A DNA stretch of 64,000 bases from JBDTSW01 sp963797835 (GTDB taxonomy: Bacteria > Actinomycetota > Thermoleophilia > Solirubrobacterales > 70-9), in assembly GCA_963797835.1 (NCBI GenBank), contig CAWCRN010000024.1, forward strand, positions 62,001 to 126,000. Direction: 5' to 3'. The first letter of the stretch is position 1. Each line of letters begins with the position of its first letter. The position numbers and the translations under genes were made by a program. This document shows, one piece after another, positions 46,803 to 55,393 of the stretch. The notes beneath the pieces are model-generated. The model made no database searches. It worked only from the letters and a program-made list of their open reading frames with translations, and was not told the DNA's origin.

Positions 46803-48611
46803 CTACTCGCCGTAGAGCTGCTCGACCTCGCCCGCGTACTTGTCCGCGACCACGTTTCGCTTGACCTTCATCGTCGGGGTCAGCTCGCCGCCCTCCTGCG
46901 AGAGGTCCCGGGGCAGGATCTCGAACTTCTTCACCTGCTCCACCCGCGCGAACTTCTCGTTGACCTGGTCGAGGTGGGCCTGGATCGAGGCGCGCACCTT
47001 CTCGTCCTTCGCGAGCTCGGCGAGGTCGGAGGACAGGCCCTCCTCCTTCGCGTAGGCGGCCGAGGTCTCCGGGTCGAGCGTGACCAGGGCCACCAGGTAC
47101 GGGCGGCGGTCGCCGATCACGACGCACTGGGAGATCAGCGGGTGCTGCTTGATCTCGGCCTCGAGGTTGGCCGGCGTGATGTTCTTGCCGCCCGCCGTGA
47201 TGATGATGTCCTTCTTGCGGCCGGTGATCTTGATGAAGCCGTCGGAGTCGATCTCGCCGATGTCGCCGGTGTGGAGCCAGCCGTCGACGATCGTCTCGGC
47301 CGTCGCCTCGGGGTTCTTGTAGTAGCCCTGGAACACGTTGGGGCCCTTGACGAGGATCTCGCCGTCGTCGGCGATCTTGATCTCGACGCCCGGGAACGGC
47401 TTGCCGATCGTCCCGAACTTGAAGTCCTTCTCGGTCGCGATCGTCGCCGCGGTGGAGGTCTCGGTCATCCCCCAGCCCTCGAGCACGAGGACGCCCGCGG
47501 CGTCGAAGAAGCGCAGGATGTCGGGGTTGATCGGAGCGGCGCCGGAGACGGCCTGCTTCAGGTTGCCGCCGAAGATGGCACGGATCTTGGACAGCACCTG
47601 CTTGTCGGCGAAGCCGTACTGGAGCTTCAGGAGCGGGCCGGGCTCCTTGCCCTGGCGCTCCAGCTCGCGGACCTTGGAGCCGACCTTGATCGCCCAGTCG
47701 AAGATGGCCTTCTTCAGCCCGCCGGCCTTCTCGGCGTTGGAGATCGCGGCGCCGTGGATCTTCTCGAAGATCCTCGGAACGGACGGGAAGTAGGTGGGCT
47801 TCACCTCGGAGAGGTTGGGCACGATCTTCAGCGGGTCGCGCTCCCAGTAGGCGAGGGTCGCGCCGAGTGCGAAGCTGCCCAGCTGGATCAGCAGCGCGAA
47901 GGAGTGCGCCAGGGGCAGGAACAGGTAGGTGGTGCCCTCGGCGTCGATCACGCCGACCGAGATCACCATGTCCAGCATCGCGCGGTAGTTGCCGTGCGAG
48001 ATCACGCAGCCCTTGGGCGGCCCCGTGGTGCCCGAGGTGTAGATGAAGGTGCAGATGTCGGAGGGCTCGACCGAGGAGTAGCGCTCCTCCCACTCGGAGT
48101 CGGGGCGCCCGGCGCCGCGCGCCGCGAGGTCCTCCATCGAGATCGCGTCGTCCGCCGAACCGGTCATCAGGATCACGTGCTCCAGGTCGGGGCACTGCGA
48201 GCGGATCGCCCGGATCTTCTCCAGCTGCGCCTCGTCCTCGACGATGACCGCCTTCGAGTCGGAGTTCTCAAGCACGTACTGGCACTCCTCGGGGCTGTTG
48301 GTCTGGTAGATCGGGACGACGGTCGCGCCGGCGGTGAGGGCCGCGAAGTCGAAGTAGGTCCACTCCGGCCGCGTGTTGGCCAGGATCGCGACCTTGTCGC
48401 CCTTCGCGATCCCGAGGTCGATCAGGCCGAGCGAGAGCTCCTTGACGGTGTCGCCGACCTCGGCGTAGGTGCGTCCGACCCACGACCCGGACTCGTCCTT
48501 GTAGAGGATCGCCCGCTTCGTGGCGTGCTGCTGCGCGGCGAGCGGCAGCAGGTCGGCGATGGTCTTCGACTCGACGCCGCTAGCCGCGGCAGGCGCAGTG
48601 GCAAGTTCCAT
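46803..48611 (-). CDS. Long-chain acyl-CoA synthetase (AMP-forming)
   Basis: 602 aa ANL-superfamily enzyme activating fatty acids to acyl-CoA via acyl-AMP. The AMP-binding P-loop is YTSGTTGPPKG (about residues 170-180), followed by the motif VLEGWGMTETSTA, YYKNPEATAETIVDGWLHTGDIGEID and the C-terminal lysine region TPTMKVKRN. It resembles bacterial FadD15-type long-chain synthetases. ATG at 48611 gives MELATAPAAASGVESKTIAD. No frame breaks. Confidence 0.95.
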   Translation of the reverse strand: MELATAPAAASGVESKTIADLLPLAAQQHATKRAILYKDESGSWVGRTYAEVGDTVKELSLGLIDLGIAKGDKVAILANTRPEWTYFDFAALTAGATVVPIYQTNSPEECQYVLENSDSKAVIVEDEAQLEKIRAIRSQCPDLEHVILMTGSADDAISMEDLAARGAGRPDSEWEERYSSVEPSDICTFIYTSGTTGPPKGCVISHGNYRAMLDMVISVGVIDAEGTTYLFLPLAHSFALLIQLGSFALGATLAYWERDPLKIVPNLSEVKPTYFPSVPRIFEKIHGAAISNAEKAGGLKKAIFDWAIKVGSKVRELERQGKEPGPLLKLQYGFADKQVLSKIRAIFGGNLKQAVSGAAPINPDILRFFDAAGVLVLEGWGMTETSTAATIATEKDFKFGTIGKPFPGVEIKIADDGEILVKGPNVFQGYYKNPEATAETIVDGWLHTGDIGEIDSDGFIKITGRKKDIIITAGGKNITPANLEAEIKQHPLISQCVVIGDRRPYLVALVTLDPETSAAYAKEEGLSSDLAELAKDEKVRASIQAHLDQVNEKFARVEQVKKFEILPRDLSQEGGELTPTMKVKRNVVADKYAGEVEQLYGE

Positions 48612-48664
48612 GCACTGAAACTTACCGGCGGGAGGCCGCCGGCGCGCAGGGGTGGGGCTGGGCT

Positions 48665-48847
48665 CTAGTGGGCGGCCTGGGGCTGCTTGCTCGGGTCTGT
48701 GAGCTGGCGCAGCGAGGTGATGAACAGGGTCTTGTCGATACGGCCGTTGAAGATCGGTACGCCCATTTCCATGCATTTCGAGATGACCTCGCGCCGCTTC
48801 ATGTTGACTTCGTCGGCGAGCTCGGTGGGCGTCAGGTGATTGGCCAC
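48665..48847 (-). CDS. Small helix-turn-helix-like protein
   Basis: 60 aa from a GTG preceded by a good Shine-Dalgarno (GAGGAGGAG). The sequence NHLTPTELADEVNMKRREVISKCMEM is compatible with a helix-turn-helix, followed by a short wing-like GRIDKTLF and a helix. It resembles the size and pattern of MerR/excisionase-type or IF2-N-like modules, but no family is certain. It is divergent from the 79-aa gene at 48961. The open frame continues upstream without coding character. Confidence 0.6.
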   Translation of the reverse strand: MANHLTPTELADEVNMKRREVISKCMEMGVPIFNGRIDKTLFITSLRQLTDPSKQPQAAH

Positions 48848-48946
48848 GTATCTCCTCCTCGGGGTCGTTACATGGAGTTTTATCGCTCCTCGCGGATGTG
48901 TCAACGCTTTCTGTCGCAATTTGCGGACGGCCGAAACGCGGCCCAA

Positions 48947-48952
48947 TATCGT
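48947..48952 (+). promoter_or_regulatory. -10 box of the 79-aa gene, leaderless geometry
   Basis: TATCGT ends 8 nt before the ATG at 48961. Confidence 0.4.
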
Positions 48953-48960
48953 TGTCCCCC

Positions 48961-49200
48961 ATGACTGAGGGCGATAGCACCTTCCTCGAGTCCCTCATGG
49001 CGACCGAGCTGTACTCGATCGGCGCCTATTTCTGCGACGAGCACCCGGATCTGGTGGACGAGCTGGTGGCCCGCTCGGAGCAGATCGAGCGGCGCGGCCT
49101 CGAGGCTTACTCGGGCGACGAGGGGACCTCGGTCGAGGAGACCTTCGAGACGCTCCTGACCGGACTCGCGGTCCGGTACTACAAGGCGGTCGCGGGTTGA
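48961..49200 (+). CDS. Hypothetical small acidic protein
   Basis: 79 aa, strongly acidic and helical (FLESLMATELYSIGAYFCDEHPDLVDELVARSEQIERR). No known domain. The stop overlaps the TTG start of the thioredoxin-fold gene by two bases, so the two are coupled and presumably functionally linked. Confidence 0.65.
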   Translation: MTEGDSTFLESLMATELYSIGAYFCDEHPDLVDELVARSEQIERRGLEAYSGDEGTSVEETFETLLTGLAVRYYKAVAG

Positions 49201-49881
49201 GCCGCCGCTCGCCGTGGCTGCCCCGGGTGCTGCTGGGGATCGGCGCCCTTGCCGTGATCGCGACCGTCGTGTCGATCGCCGTGGGCGAGGGGGGTCCGGA
49301 CGCCCCGGCCGCCGAGGGCTTCAACGAGACCCAGAAGCTCCTGGCCGGGATCCAGCAGGAGGGGGCCGTGCTGGGCTCCGACGACGCCCCCGTGCTGATC
49401 ACCGTCTACAACGACCTGCGCTGCATCCCCTGCGCCGAGTACCAGGTGGAGGAGATCGATCCGGTCATCGAGCGGTACGCGCGAGACGAGGAGGCGCAGT
49501 TCGAGTTCAGCCACTTCTCGCTCGGGCCCGAGCCGACCAGCCTCGCCGCTGTCGCCGCGACGGCCGCGGGGGAGCAGGGGCGCCAGTGGCAGTACATCGA
49601 CCTGCTGATGCGCAACCTGGAGTCGGCCCGGGGCGACACCGACGAGGAGTTCCTGACGGACGTCGCGAGGGCCGTCCCGGAGCTGGAGCTTGAGCAATGG
49701 GAGGAGGACCGCCTGGCGCCGGAGACCCTGGAGATCGTCGCAGGCCGACGCCGACGAGGCGGTGGACCTGGAGCTTCAGGCCGACCCGGCCGTGATCGTG
49801 ACCGGGCCCGGCGGCGAGCGCCGGCTCGAGGGCTCGCCCACCAGCGCCCAGATCGAGGCGGCGGTGGAGGAGGTCGGCTAG
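49197..49881 (+). CDS. Membrane-anchored DsbA-like thioredoxin-fold protein (apparent frameshift near 49740)
   Basis: About 227 aa after correction. A TTG start and basic N-terminus lead into one membrane helix (VLLGIGALAVIATVVSIAV). The thioredoxin-fold domain then carries a CxxC site, LRCIPCAEYQ, near residue 80, within an ITVYNDLRCIPC strand-helix as in DsbA/Thioredoxin_4. At EIV the frame breaks; removing one G at 49740 joins it to QADADEAVDLELQADPAVIVTGPGG, which is the typical cis-proline/strand end. Probably a periplasm-facing disulfide oxidoreductase. It ends tail-to-tail with the next gene (4-bp overlap). Confidence 0.85.
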
Positions 49882-50612
49882 GCCGGGTCGCCCAAGCCCA
49901 GCGAGCGCGCCAGCCGGCGGGTGAGGAGGAGCAGGCCGATGATCACCGCGGCGCCGAGCCACAGCAACGGGTCGTCCAGCGACAGCTCCTCGAGGCGGCT
50001 GCCCAGGTAGACGAAGACGGCCGTCAGGGGCAGGTAGCCGACCGCGGTCGTCCACATGAACGTGAACACGGGCACACGCGCCGAGCCCGCCGCGTAGGAG
50101 AAGAAGCTGAACGGGACGATCGGAACCAGGCGCATGCCGAGCAGCAGCGTGATGCCTCCGCGCGTGACGATCCGCTCGTAGGCGGTCAGTCGCTCCCGGC
50201 CCAGCCAGCGCCACAGCAGGGGACGCGCCGCGTGGCGCCCGATCCAGTACGCGACGATCGCGTTCAGGAGCCAGCCGGCCATCAGCAGCGGCAGCCCGAC
50301 CCCGAAGCCGTAGACGTACCCGGCGGCGGCGTTCAGGATCTCGGTCGGGTACCAGACGACGGCGTGGACCAGGCAGAGGGCCAGCACGATCATCGCGCCG
50401 CCGACGCCGAGCCCGCGCAGGTCCTCGCGCAGCGACTCGGTGTCGCCGCTCACGGCGTCGCCGAAGCCCGTGCGAAGCGGCTCGATCGCCAGCACGAGTG
50501 CCGCAAGGACGAGGATGCCCGCGAGGGTGATCGCGAGCGCCGCGCGGGGCGCACCGCCGGGCCCGGGCTCTGGGTCGCCGCCGTCGGGGGTTCCGGGCTC
50601 GGGGGCGGGCAT
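49878..50612 (-). CDS. TVP38/TMEM64-family (DedA-like) membrane protein
   Basis: 244 aa. After a Pro/Gly/Asp-rich polar head come five to six membrane helices. The family's signature region is AAGYVYGFGVGLPLLMAGWLLNAIVAYWIGRHAARP, with a re-entrant-helix-like RLVPIVPFSFFSYAAGSARVP. Members are linked to lipid scrambling or transport across membranes; the substrate is unproved here. Confidence 0.88.
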   Translation of the reverse strand: MPAPEPGTPDGGDPEPGPGGAPRAALAITLAGILVLAALVLAIEPLRTGFGDAVSGDTESLREDLRGLGVGGAMIVLALCLVHAVVWYPTEILNAAAGYVYGFGVGLPLLMAGWLLNAIVAYWIGRHAARPLLWRWLGRERLTAYERIVTRGGITLLLGMRLVPIVPFSFFSYAAGSARVPVFTFMWTTAVGYLPLTAVFVYLGSRLEELSLDDPLLWLGAAVIIGLLLLTRRLARSLGLGDPA

Positions 50613-50665
50613 CGGCTGAGTATGGCGACCGCGCGACCGGCCCTGTGATCACCCCGCGACCGCCC

Positions 50666-50671
50666 TAATAT
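50666..50671 (+). promoter_or_regulatory. -10 box of tRNA-Pro
   Basis: TAATAT ends 9 nt before the first base of the mature tRNA. Confidence 0.55.
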
Positions 50672-50680
50672 GGGCGTCTT

Positions 50681-50754
50681 CGGGGCGTGGCGCAGCCTGG
50701 TAGCGCGCACCGTTCGGGTCGGTGAGGTCCCCGGTTCAAATCCGGGCGCCCCGA
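50681..50754 (+). tRNA. tRNA-Pro (CGG anticodon)
   Basis: Acceptor arm CGGGGCG (50681-50687) pairs with CGCCCCG (50747-50753), with discriminator A. D-arm GCGC-AGCCTGGTA-GCGC, anticodon stem CACCG/CGGTG with loop TTCGGGT (anticodon CGG at 50715-50717), and T-arm CCCGG-TTCAAAT-CCGGG are complete. CCA is not encoded. Confidence 0.97.
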
Positions 50755-50757
50755 TTG

Positions 50758-50793
50758 GCTGAATCCCGCGACGCATGCGGGATTCAGCGTTTC
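50758..50793 (+). terminator. Hairpin terminator after tRNA-Pro
   Basis: Perfect 12-bp arms GCTGAATCCCGC (50758-50769) and GCGGGATTCAGC (50777-50788), followed by GTTTC. A strong stem with a short T-rich tail. Confidence 0.8.
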
Positions 50794-51113
50794 TCGCAGA
50801 GCTCGTGGTAGCAATATGGTCGCGTTTACGAGTTCGCGCGGCCGATGACCGCTCGCGTGTGTGAAGCGCGATCGGGCGGTGAAGGCGGTATCAGTTCGGG
50901 CGACCTGCGATCAGGAATCGCCTGCTCCGTCGACCTTTCGGGTTGGCCACAAGGTACCGCGGGTGTGCACGGCTGGTGGCACGAATGTTCGGAGAGAGTT
51001 CGGAAGCGCTGATCGCAGCTGATCCTGCTTTGGCGGGAGCGGGTGCCGAGTGTGCGACTAGCCCCTTTGCTCTCGCGTTTCGTCTAGACTGGCCCGTCTC
51101 GCCGGAAGCATAG
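50794..51113. other. Gene-poor stretch between tRNA-Pro and the formamidase cassette
   Basis: About 320 bp of visibly lower GC with no convincing frame. A possible -10 (TAGACT, 51085-51090) and a Shine-Dalgarno-like GGAAG (51103-51107) serve the next gene. No second copy of the tRNA 3' end or integrase fragment was found by eye. Confidence 0.5.
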
Positions 51114-52022
51114 GTGGTCGACGAGACCAGCCAAATGCGACGAATTGGGCGTGAAAACCGGGTGTTCTCCTACTCGGCCCAGCATGAGCCCTGTGCTCAC
51201 CTCGAACCCGGCGAGACGCTCCTGGTCGAGACGACCAACGCGTTCGGCGATCAGAAGTTCGAGCCGGGCGACACGCTGGAAGAGCTCGATCTTGAGCAGG
51301 CGGACCCGTTAACCGGTCCGCTCTACGTTGACACCGCCGAGGCCGGCGACACGCTCTCCGTCCATATCGAGGCGATCGACCTGGTTGGCGCCGGCGCGCA
51401 GGGGATCATCCCTGACTTCGGGATCCTCGAGTGGGAGAGCCTTCCGCTGCACTTCTTCGAGCCCGAGAACGGCCGGATCAAGTGGCTGCGGGGGATCGAG
51501 TTCGATATCCGGCCGAATCTGGGGGCGATGGGAGTGGCGCCTCGGGAGGGCTCCATTCCGAGCATCGATCCTGGTGACCACGGCGGTAACCAGGACACCA
51601 AGTACGTCTGTGCGGGCTCCACCATCTACTTCCCCGTCTTTCACCCCGGAGCGCTGCTGTTCCTGGGGGATTGCCATCAGATCCAGGGCGACGGCGAGCT
51701 CTGCGGCGTCGCGCCAGAAACGGATGCCGAGGTAACGCTCACGGTAGACGTCATCAAGGGGAAGGAGATCCGGCGCCCGCGGATCATGGCTGCAGACCGG
51801 TTCATGAACCTGGCGTCAGCCAAGACGCTCGAGGATGCGGTAAGGCTGGCGGTGCGTGACGCCGTCGACCTGTTGGTCGAGGAGAAGGGTCTCACTGAGG
51901 ATGAGGCTTACCTGCTGATCACGGTCAAGGGCGACATCGAGATCTGCCAGGTCGTTGATCCACTGATGACGGTGCGAGTCGCAATGGACCGCGAGTTCTA
52001 CGAGACGCTCGCGCCCCAATAA
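51114..52022 (+). CDS. Acetamidase/formamidase family protein (first copy)
   Basis: 302 aa. Hydrolyses formamide or short amides to ammonia and acid in characterised relatives. Family hallmarks: PGETLLVETTNAFGDQ early on, DPGDHGGNQDTKYVCAGSTIYFPV, and GDCHQIQGDGELCGVAPE (about residue 186), with metal-ligand-like His and Asp residues. GTG start with GGAAG upstream; an ATG at 51135 is possible. It is followed after 19 bp by an APC permease and then a second family member. Confidence 0.9.
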   Translation: MVDETSQMRRIGRENRVFSYSAQHEPCAHLEPGETLLVETTNAFGDQKFEPGDTLEELDLEQADPLTGPLYVDTAEAGDTLSVHIEAIDLVGAGAQGIIPDFGILEWESLPLHFFEPENGRIKWLRGIEFDIRPNLGAMGVAPREGSIPSIDPGDHGGNQDTKYVCAGSTIYFPVFHPGALLFLGDCHQIQGDGELCGVAPETDAEVTLTVDVIKGKEIRRPRIMAADRFMNLASAKTLEDAVRLAVRDAVDLLVEEKGLTEDEAYLLITVKGDIEICQVVDPLMTVRVAMDREFYETLAPQ

Positions 52023-52041
52023 CACGACACGGAGGTATGAG

Positions 52042-53619
52042 ATGGAGGCAGCGGAAGTGGCCACGGGAGCGGAGGCGGATCGCGAGCAGGGTCTCCAGCA
52101 GCGAGCGATCGGCTTCTGGGGCGCTCTCGCGATGTCGATCGCGGCGATGGGCCCGCTGCTCGGTGCGCTCGGCGTCGCGCCACTGATCGTCTCCCAGGCC
52201 GGCTTTTCTGCCCCCTTCATCTTCATCATCTGTTGGATCGCGATGTTCGCCGTCGCGGTCACGATCGGGCGCTTCTCGGGCCTGCTCCCCGGAGCCGCCT
52301 CGATCTACTCCTACATCAGCCACGGGCTGGGGGAAAAGCTCGGCTTTCTCTCCGCCTGGCTTTCGTTCAGCTACTACATCCTCTTCGTACCGCTGCTCTT
52401 GGTCGCCTTCGGGATCTTCGCCGAGGGGATGGGAACGGACGTCTTCAGCATCTCGATCGACTGGTGGGTCTGGGCGGTGATCGCCGCCGCAATCGTGTTC
52501 GCGCTGGCGATCATCGGGATCAACCTCTCGATGCGGATCGACCTTGCGCTGGCGGTGATCGCCGATGGCTTCCTGGTGCTCGTCTCTTTGATCATCATCG
52601 CCAAGGTACTCGGCGACGGCGACTTCACCCTCGAGCCACTCGCTCCGACGAACGCGCCCGATGACTTCACCGGCCTCTCGCTCGCGCTCGCCTTCGGGGT
52701 GCTGATCTTCCTCGGCTTCGAGCAATCATTCGTGCTCGGCGAGGAGGTGAGCGACCCGCACGGAAACGTTCCGAAGGCGATCTACACGGCGCTCGCACTG
52801 GTCGGATCGGTCCTCTTCCTGGCGACGTTCGCGCTTGTGCTCGGCTTCGGCGAGAGCGGCATCGGCGAGCTCAACACGCTCTTCGGAGAAGAGGGGACGC
52901 CGTGGTTCGCCCTCGTCGAGGACAGGGTCGGATCAGGCTGGGTGGACGTGCTTCAGGTGATGATCGTGCTCTCGATCCTTAGCAACACGATCGCGAGCAC
53001 GAACTCGGTGGTTCGGATCCAGTACGGGATGGGACGGGCACGCGCGCTTCCGCGCCAGCTCGGCTGGACGCTTCCAGATCGGCGCACGCCCTACGTCGCG
53101 ATCACGTTGATGACGCTGCTCGGGCTCGCAATCACGCTGATCCCGGGGCTCGTTTGGAGCCCAGAGTCGCTGTTCGCCTTCCTGGGCTTCGGGATCGGCT
53201 TCGCCGCGGCGGTCTCGTTCATCTTGATCGCGCTCGCCGCGCTTCGCTACTTCCATCGCGAGCGCGGGACGGCGAGCAATTTCCGAAACTACGTTGTGCC
53301 GATCGTCGCGATCGTGATCCTGATTCCGGTGGTCTACACCTCGTTCTATCCAAGCCCGGGCTATCCGCTTAAGTGGGCGCCGTGGGTCGCGATCGGCTGG
53401 CTCGTGCTCGGCGCTATCTATCTGCTGTGGCGCGTCTCGCGCGAGCAGGAGATCGACCTCGACTACGCATTCCGCGAGGCTGGCGAGGAGGTGCCTCCCG
53501 AGGCGCTCGAAACCGAGCAACGTGATGTCGCCGAGCGTGACGGTCGAAACAGGAGCCGACTCCGCTCCCCTGGAGATCGCCAAGGGGACGGTTCGCCACA
53601 CGATCGGGCCCGGCCATGA
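52042..53619 (+). CDS. APC-superfamily amino-acid/polyamine permease
   Basis: 525 aa with about twelve membrane helices. The N-terminal GALAMSIAAMGPLLGALGVAP is the unwound helix-1 glycine motif of APC transporters, and FLGFEQSFVLGEEVSDPHGNVPKAI is the conserved helix-6/7 loop. Substrate unknown; flanking amidases suggest an amide or amino-acid derivative. The C-terminal 40 residues are hydrophilic and overlap the next gene by 95 bp, which is unusual. A frame error near 53500-53560 may have displaced the true stop. Confidence 0.9.
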   Translation: MEAAEVATGAEADREQGLQQRAIGFWGALAMSIAAMGPLLGALGVAPLIVSQAGFSAPFIFIICWIAMFAVAVTIGRFSGLLPGAASIYSYISHGLGEKLGFLSAWLSFSYYILFVPLLLVAFGIFAEGMGTDVFSISIDWWVWAVIAAAIVFALAIIGINLSMRIDLALAVIADGFLVLVSLIIIAKVLGDGDFTLEPLAPTNAPDDFTGLSLALAFGVLIFLGFEQSFVLGEEVSDPHGNVPKAIYTALALVGSVLFLATFALVLGFGESGIGELNTLFGEEGTPWFALVEDRVGSGWVDVLQVMIVLSILSNTIASTNSVVRIQYGMGRARALPRQLGWTLPDRRTPYVAITLMTLLGLAITLIPGLVWSPESLFAFLGFGIGFAAAVSFILIALAALRYFHRERGTASNFRNYVVPIVAIVILIPVVYTSFYPSPGYPLKWAPWVAIGWLVLGAIYLLWRVSREQEIDLDYAFREAGEEVPPEALETEQRDVAERDGRNRSRLRSPGDRQGDGSPHDRARP

Positions 53620-54469
53620 GCCCGTGGCGACGGTTCCTCCGGGAACGCGCCTTCGGGTCGAAACCGAGCTCAACATCGGCGATGTCCTTCACTCGCTCGA
53701 GGATCGTTTCGACGCCAGCATGCTGGATATCCCGTTCGTAAACCCGGTCACCGGACCGATCGCGATCGAGGGGGCAGGGAGGGAACACGTTCTGGCCTGC
53801 GACATCGAGGAGATGGAGCTGGTGCCGCCCGGGTTCACCGCGCTGGTGCCCGGGTTCGGCCCCTTCGTCGATTGGATCCGACGCCGCGACTTCGGCGAGC
53901 ACTCGCGGGTCGTCGACGTGCGCGACGGCGAGGTTCACTGGGATGAGAAGACGCGGATCCCAGTGGCGCCGATGGTGGGGACGATCGCGACCTCGCCGCT
54001 GATCGACTCGATCAGCACGATCGACAACGGCCCCCACGGAGGCAACATCGACGTTCCCGAGGTCGGGCCGGGTGCTCGCCTTTTCCTTCCGATCGAGGTA
54101 AAGGGCGCCCATTTCTTCCTCGGCGACTGCCACGCCGTGCAGGGAGACGGCGAGCTTTGCGGGATCGGGGCGATCGAGATCAGGACCTACACGACGATCC
54201 GACTCGATCTCAGCCCAAGGCCCGAGAACATGGCTTGGCCGCGGATCGAGACCGCCGAGCACATCGGGGCGATCGCCTCGGCCCGTCCTTTGGAGGACGC
54301 CTTTCGGCTCGCGGTCGAGGAGCTGGTGGGGTGGATGGGTGAGGAGTACGGGTTCAGTGTGCCCGACGCGGTGATGCTCTTGGGACAGGTGGCCGAGGCG
54401 CGGTGCACGCAGGTAGTCAACCCCAAGTACACCTACATCGCCAAGATCGCCAAGCGGTATCTGCACTAG
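53525..54469 (+). CDS. Acetamidase/formamidase family protein (second copy)
   Basis: About 314 aa. GPGHEPVATVPPGTRLRVETELN, VNPVTGPIAIEGA, IDNGPHGGNIDVPEVGPGARLFLP and GDCHAVQGDGELCG are family motifs. It is only distantly similar to the copy at 51114, belonging to a different subgroup (the GPGHEP type). Start at ATG 53525 or GTG 53522; both lie within the permease gene. Together with the first copy and the permease it forms an amide-uptake/hydrolysis cassette. Confidence 0.88.
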   Translation: MSPSVTVETGADSAPLEIAKGTVRHTIGPGHEPVATVPPGTRLRVETELNIGDVLHSLEDRFDASMLDIPFVNPVTGPIAIEGAGREHVLACDIEEMELVPPGFTALVPGFGPFVDWIRRRDFGEHSRVVDVRDGEVHWDEKTRIPVAPMVGTIATSPLIDSISTIDNGPHGGNIDVPEVGPGARLFLPIEVKGAHFFLGDCHAVQGDGELCGIGAIEIRTYTTIRLDLSPRPENMAWPRIETAEHIGAIASARPLEDAFRLAVEELVGWMGEEYGFSVPDAVMLLGQVAEARCTQVVNPKYTYIAKIAKRYLH

Positions 54470-54745
54470 GGAAAGATCAGACCGCCCCTTGCCGTCCCCG
54501 TTCTTGGAGCTGGCCGTCAGGGGGGTTTCCTCGGTGCCCTTGCTGCACGGGACAGGATCGACGCCGTCTACGCGGCGCGGGAGCGGAGAGCCGCCAGGTG
54601 AATCGTGCCGGGATCGCCGTTCAGAGCAGCGAGCTGCGCCGACGTCGCCTCAGGGGACATCATGTCGTAGTTACCCGCGGTTAGGGGAACAACGAGGCGA
54701 GCACCTCCATTTCTTAAGTGATTCAGGAAGTGACGCAGCCCAGGA
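54470..54745. other. Gap with possible gene remnants
   Basis: 276 bp before rpiA. A plus-strand frame ending at 54600 reads ARDRIDAVYAARERRAAR, and a minus-strand frame reads AGNYDMMSPEATSAQLAALNGD. Neither has a start or recognised domain. They may be debris of former genes at the edge of the amidase cassette. Confidence 0.3.
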
Positions 54746-55393
54746 GTGACGAGCGCAGCCGCCGAGACTGAAAAGCGGCTCGCGGCCGAGGCGGCGGCCA
54801 TGCTCGTCGAGGACGGCATGAGCGTCGGCCTGGGCACGGGTTCGACCGTGGCGCATCTGCTGCCGGCCCTGGCCGCGCGCCGGCTGACCCTCCGCTGCGT
54901 GGCGACGTCGCCGGCGACTGAGCAGGCGGCGCGCGAGCTGGGAATCGAGGTGGAGGACTTCACCCGCCTGGACCGCCTGGACATCGCGATCGACGGGGCC
55001 GACCAGGTCGCGCCCTCCGGCTGGCTGGTGAAGGGTGGAGGCGGCGCCCACAACCGCGAGAAGATCGCCGCCGCCGCGGCCGAGCGGTTCGTGGTCATCG
55101 CGGACTCGAGCAAGCCGGTCGAGCGGATCCAAGCCCCGATCCCCCTCGAGCTGTGGCGGTTCGGCCTCGCGGCGACCCTGCGGCGACTGGGCCGTGCCGA
55201 GCTACGGGAGGGCCCGCCGAGCCCCGACGGCGGCCTGATCGCCGACTACTCCGGCGAGGTGGGCGACCCCGCCGGGCTGGCCGCGACGCTCGACGCCGTC
55301 CCGGGCGTCGTCGCCCACGGACTGTTCGCGCCGGACCTCGTGTCCGATGTCCTCGTCGGTCGCGACGGCGACGTCGAGCGCCGGTCCATCTAA
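54746..55393 (+). CDS. rpiA: Ribose-5-phosphate isomerase A
   Basis: 215 aa. Interconverts ribose 5-phosphate and ribulose 5-phosphate. GLGTGSTVAHLLPAL (about residues 29-43), catalytic Asp pair in DIAIDGADQVAP, and GGGGAHNREKIAAAAAERFVVIADSSK are canonical RpiA motifs. GTG start overlapping a purine-rich AGGAG. It converges with pgl: the stop codons overlap (CTAA, 55390-55393). Confidence 0.93.
   Translation: MTSAAAETEKRLAAEAAAMLVEDGMSVGLGTGSTVAHLLPALAARRLTLRCVATSPATEQAARELGIEVEDFTRLDRLDIAIDGADQVAPSGWLVKGGGGAHNREKIAAAAAERFVVIADSSKPVERIQAPIPLELWRFGLAATLRRLGRAELREGPPSPDGGLIADYSGEVGDPAGLAATLDAVPGVVAHGLFAPDLVSDVLVGRDGDVERRSI

Noticed and set aside
50681..51113. Phage or integrative-element attachment site at tRNA-Pro
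   Set aside because: No direct repeat of the tRNA 3' end and no integrase gene were seen in the following 4 kb; kept only as a possible island.
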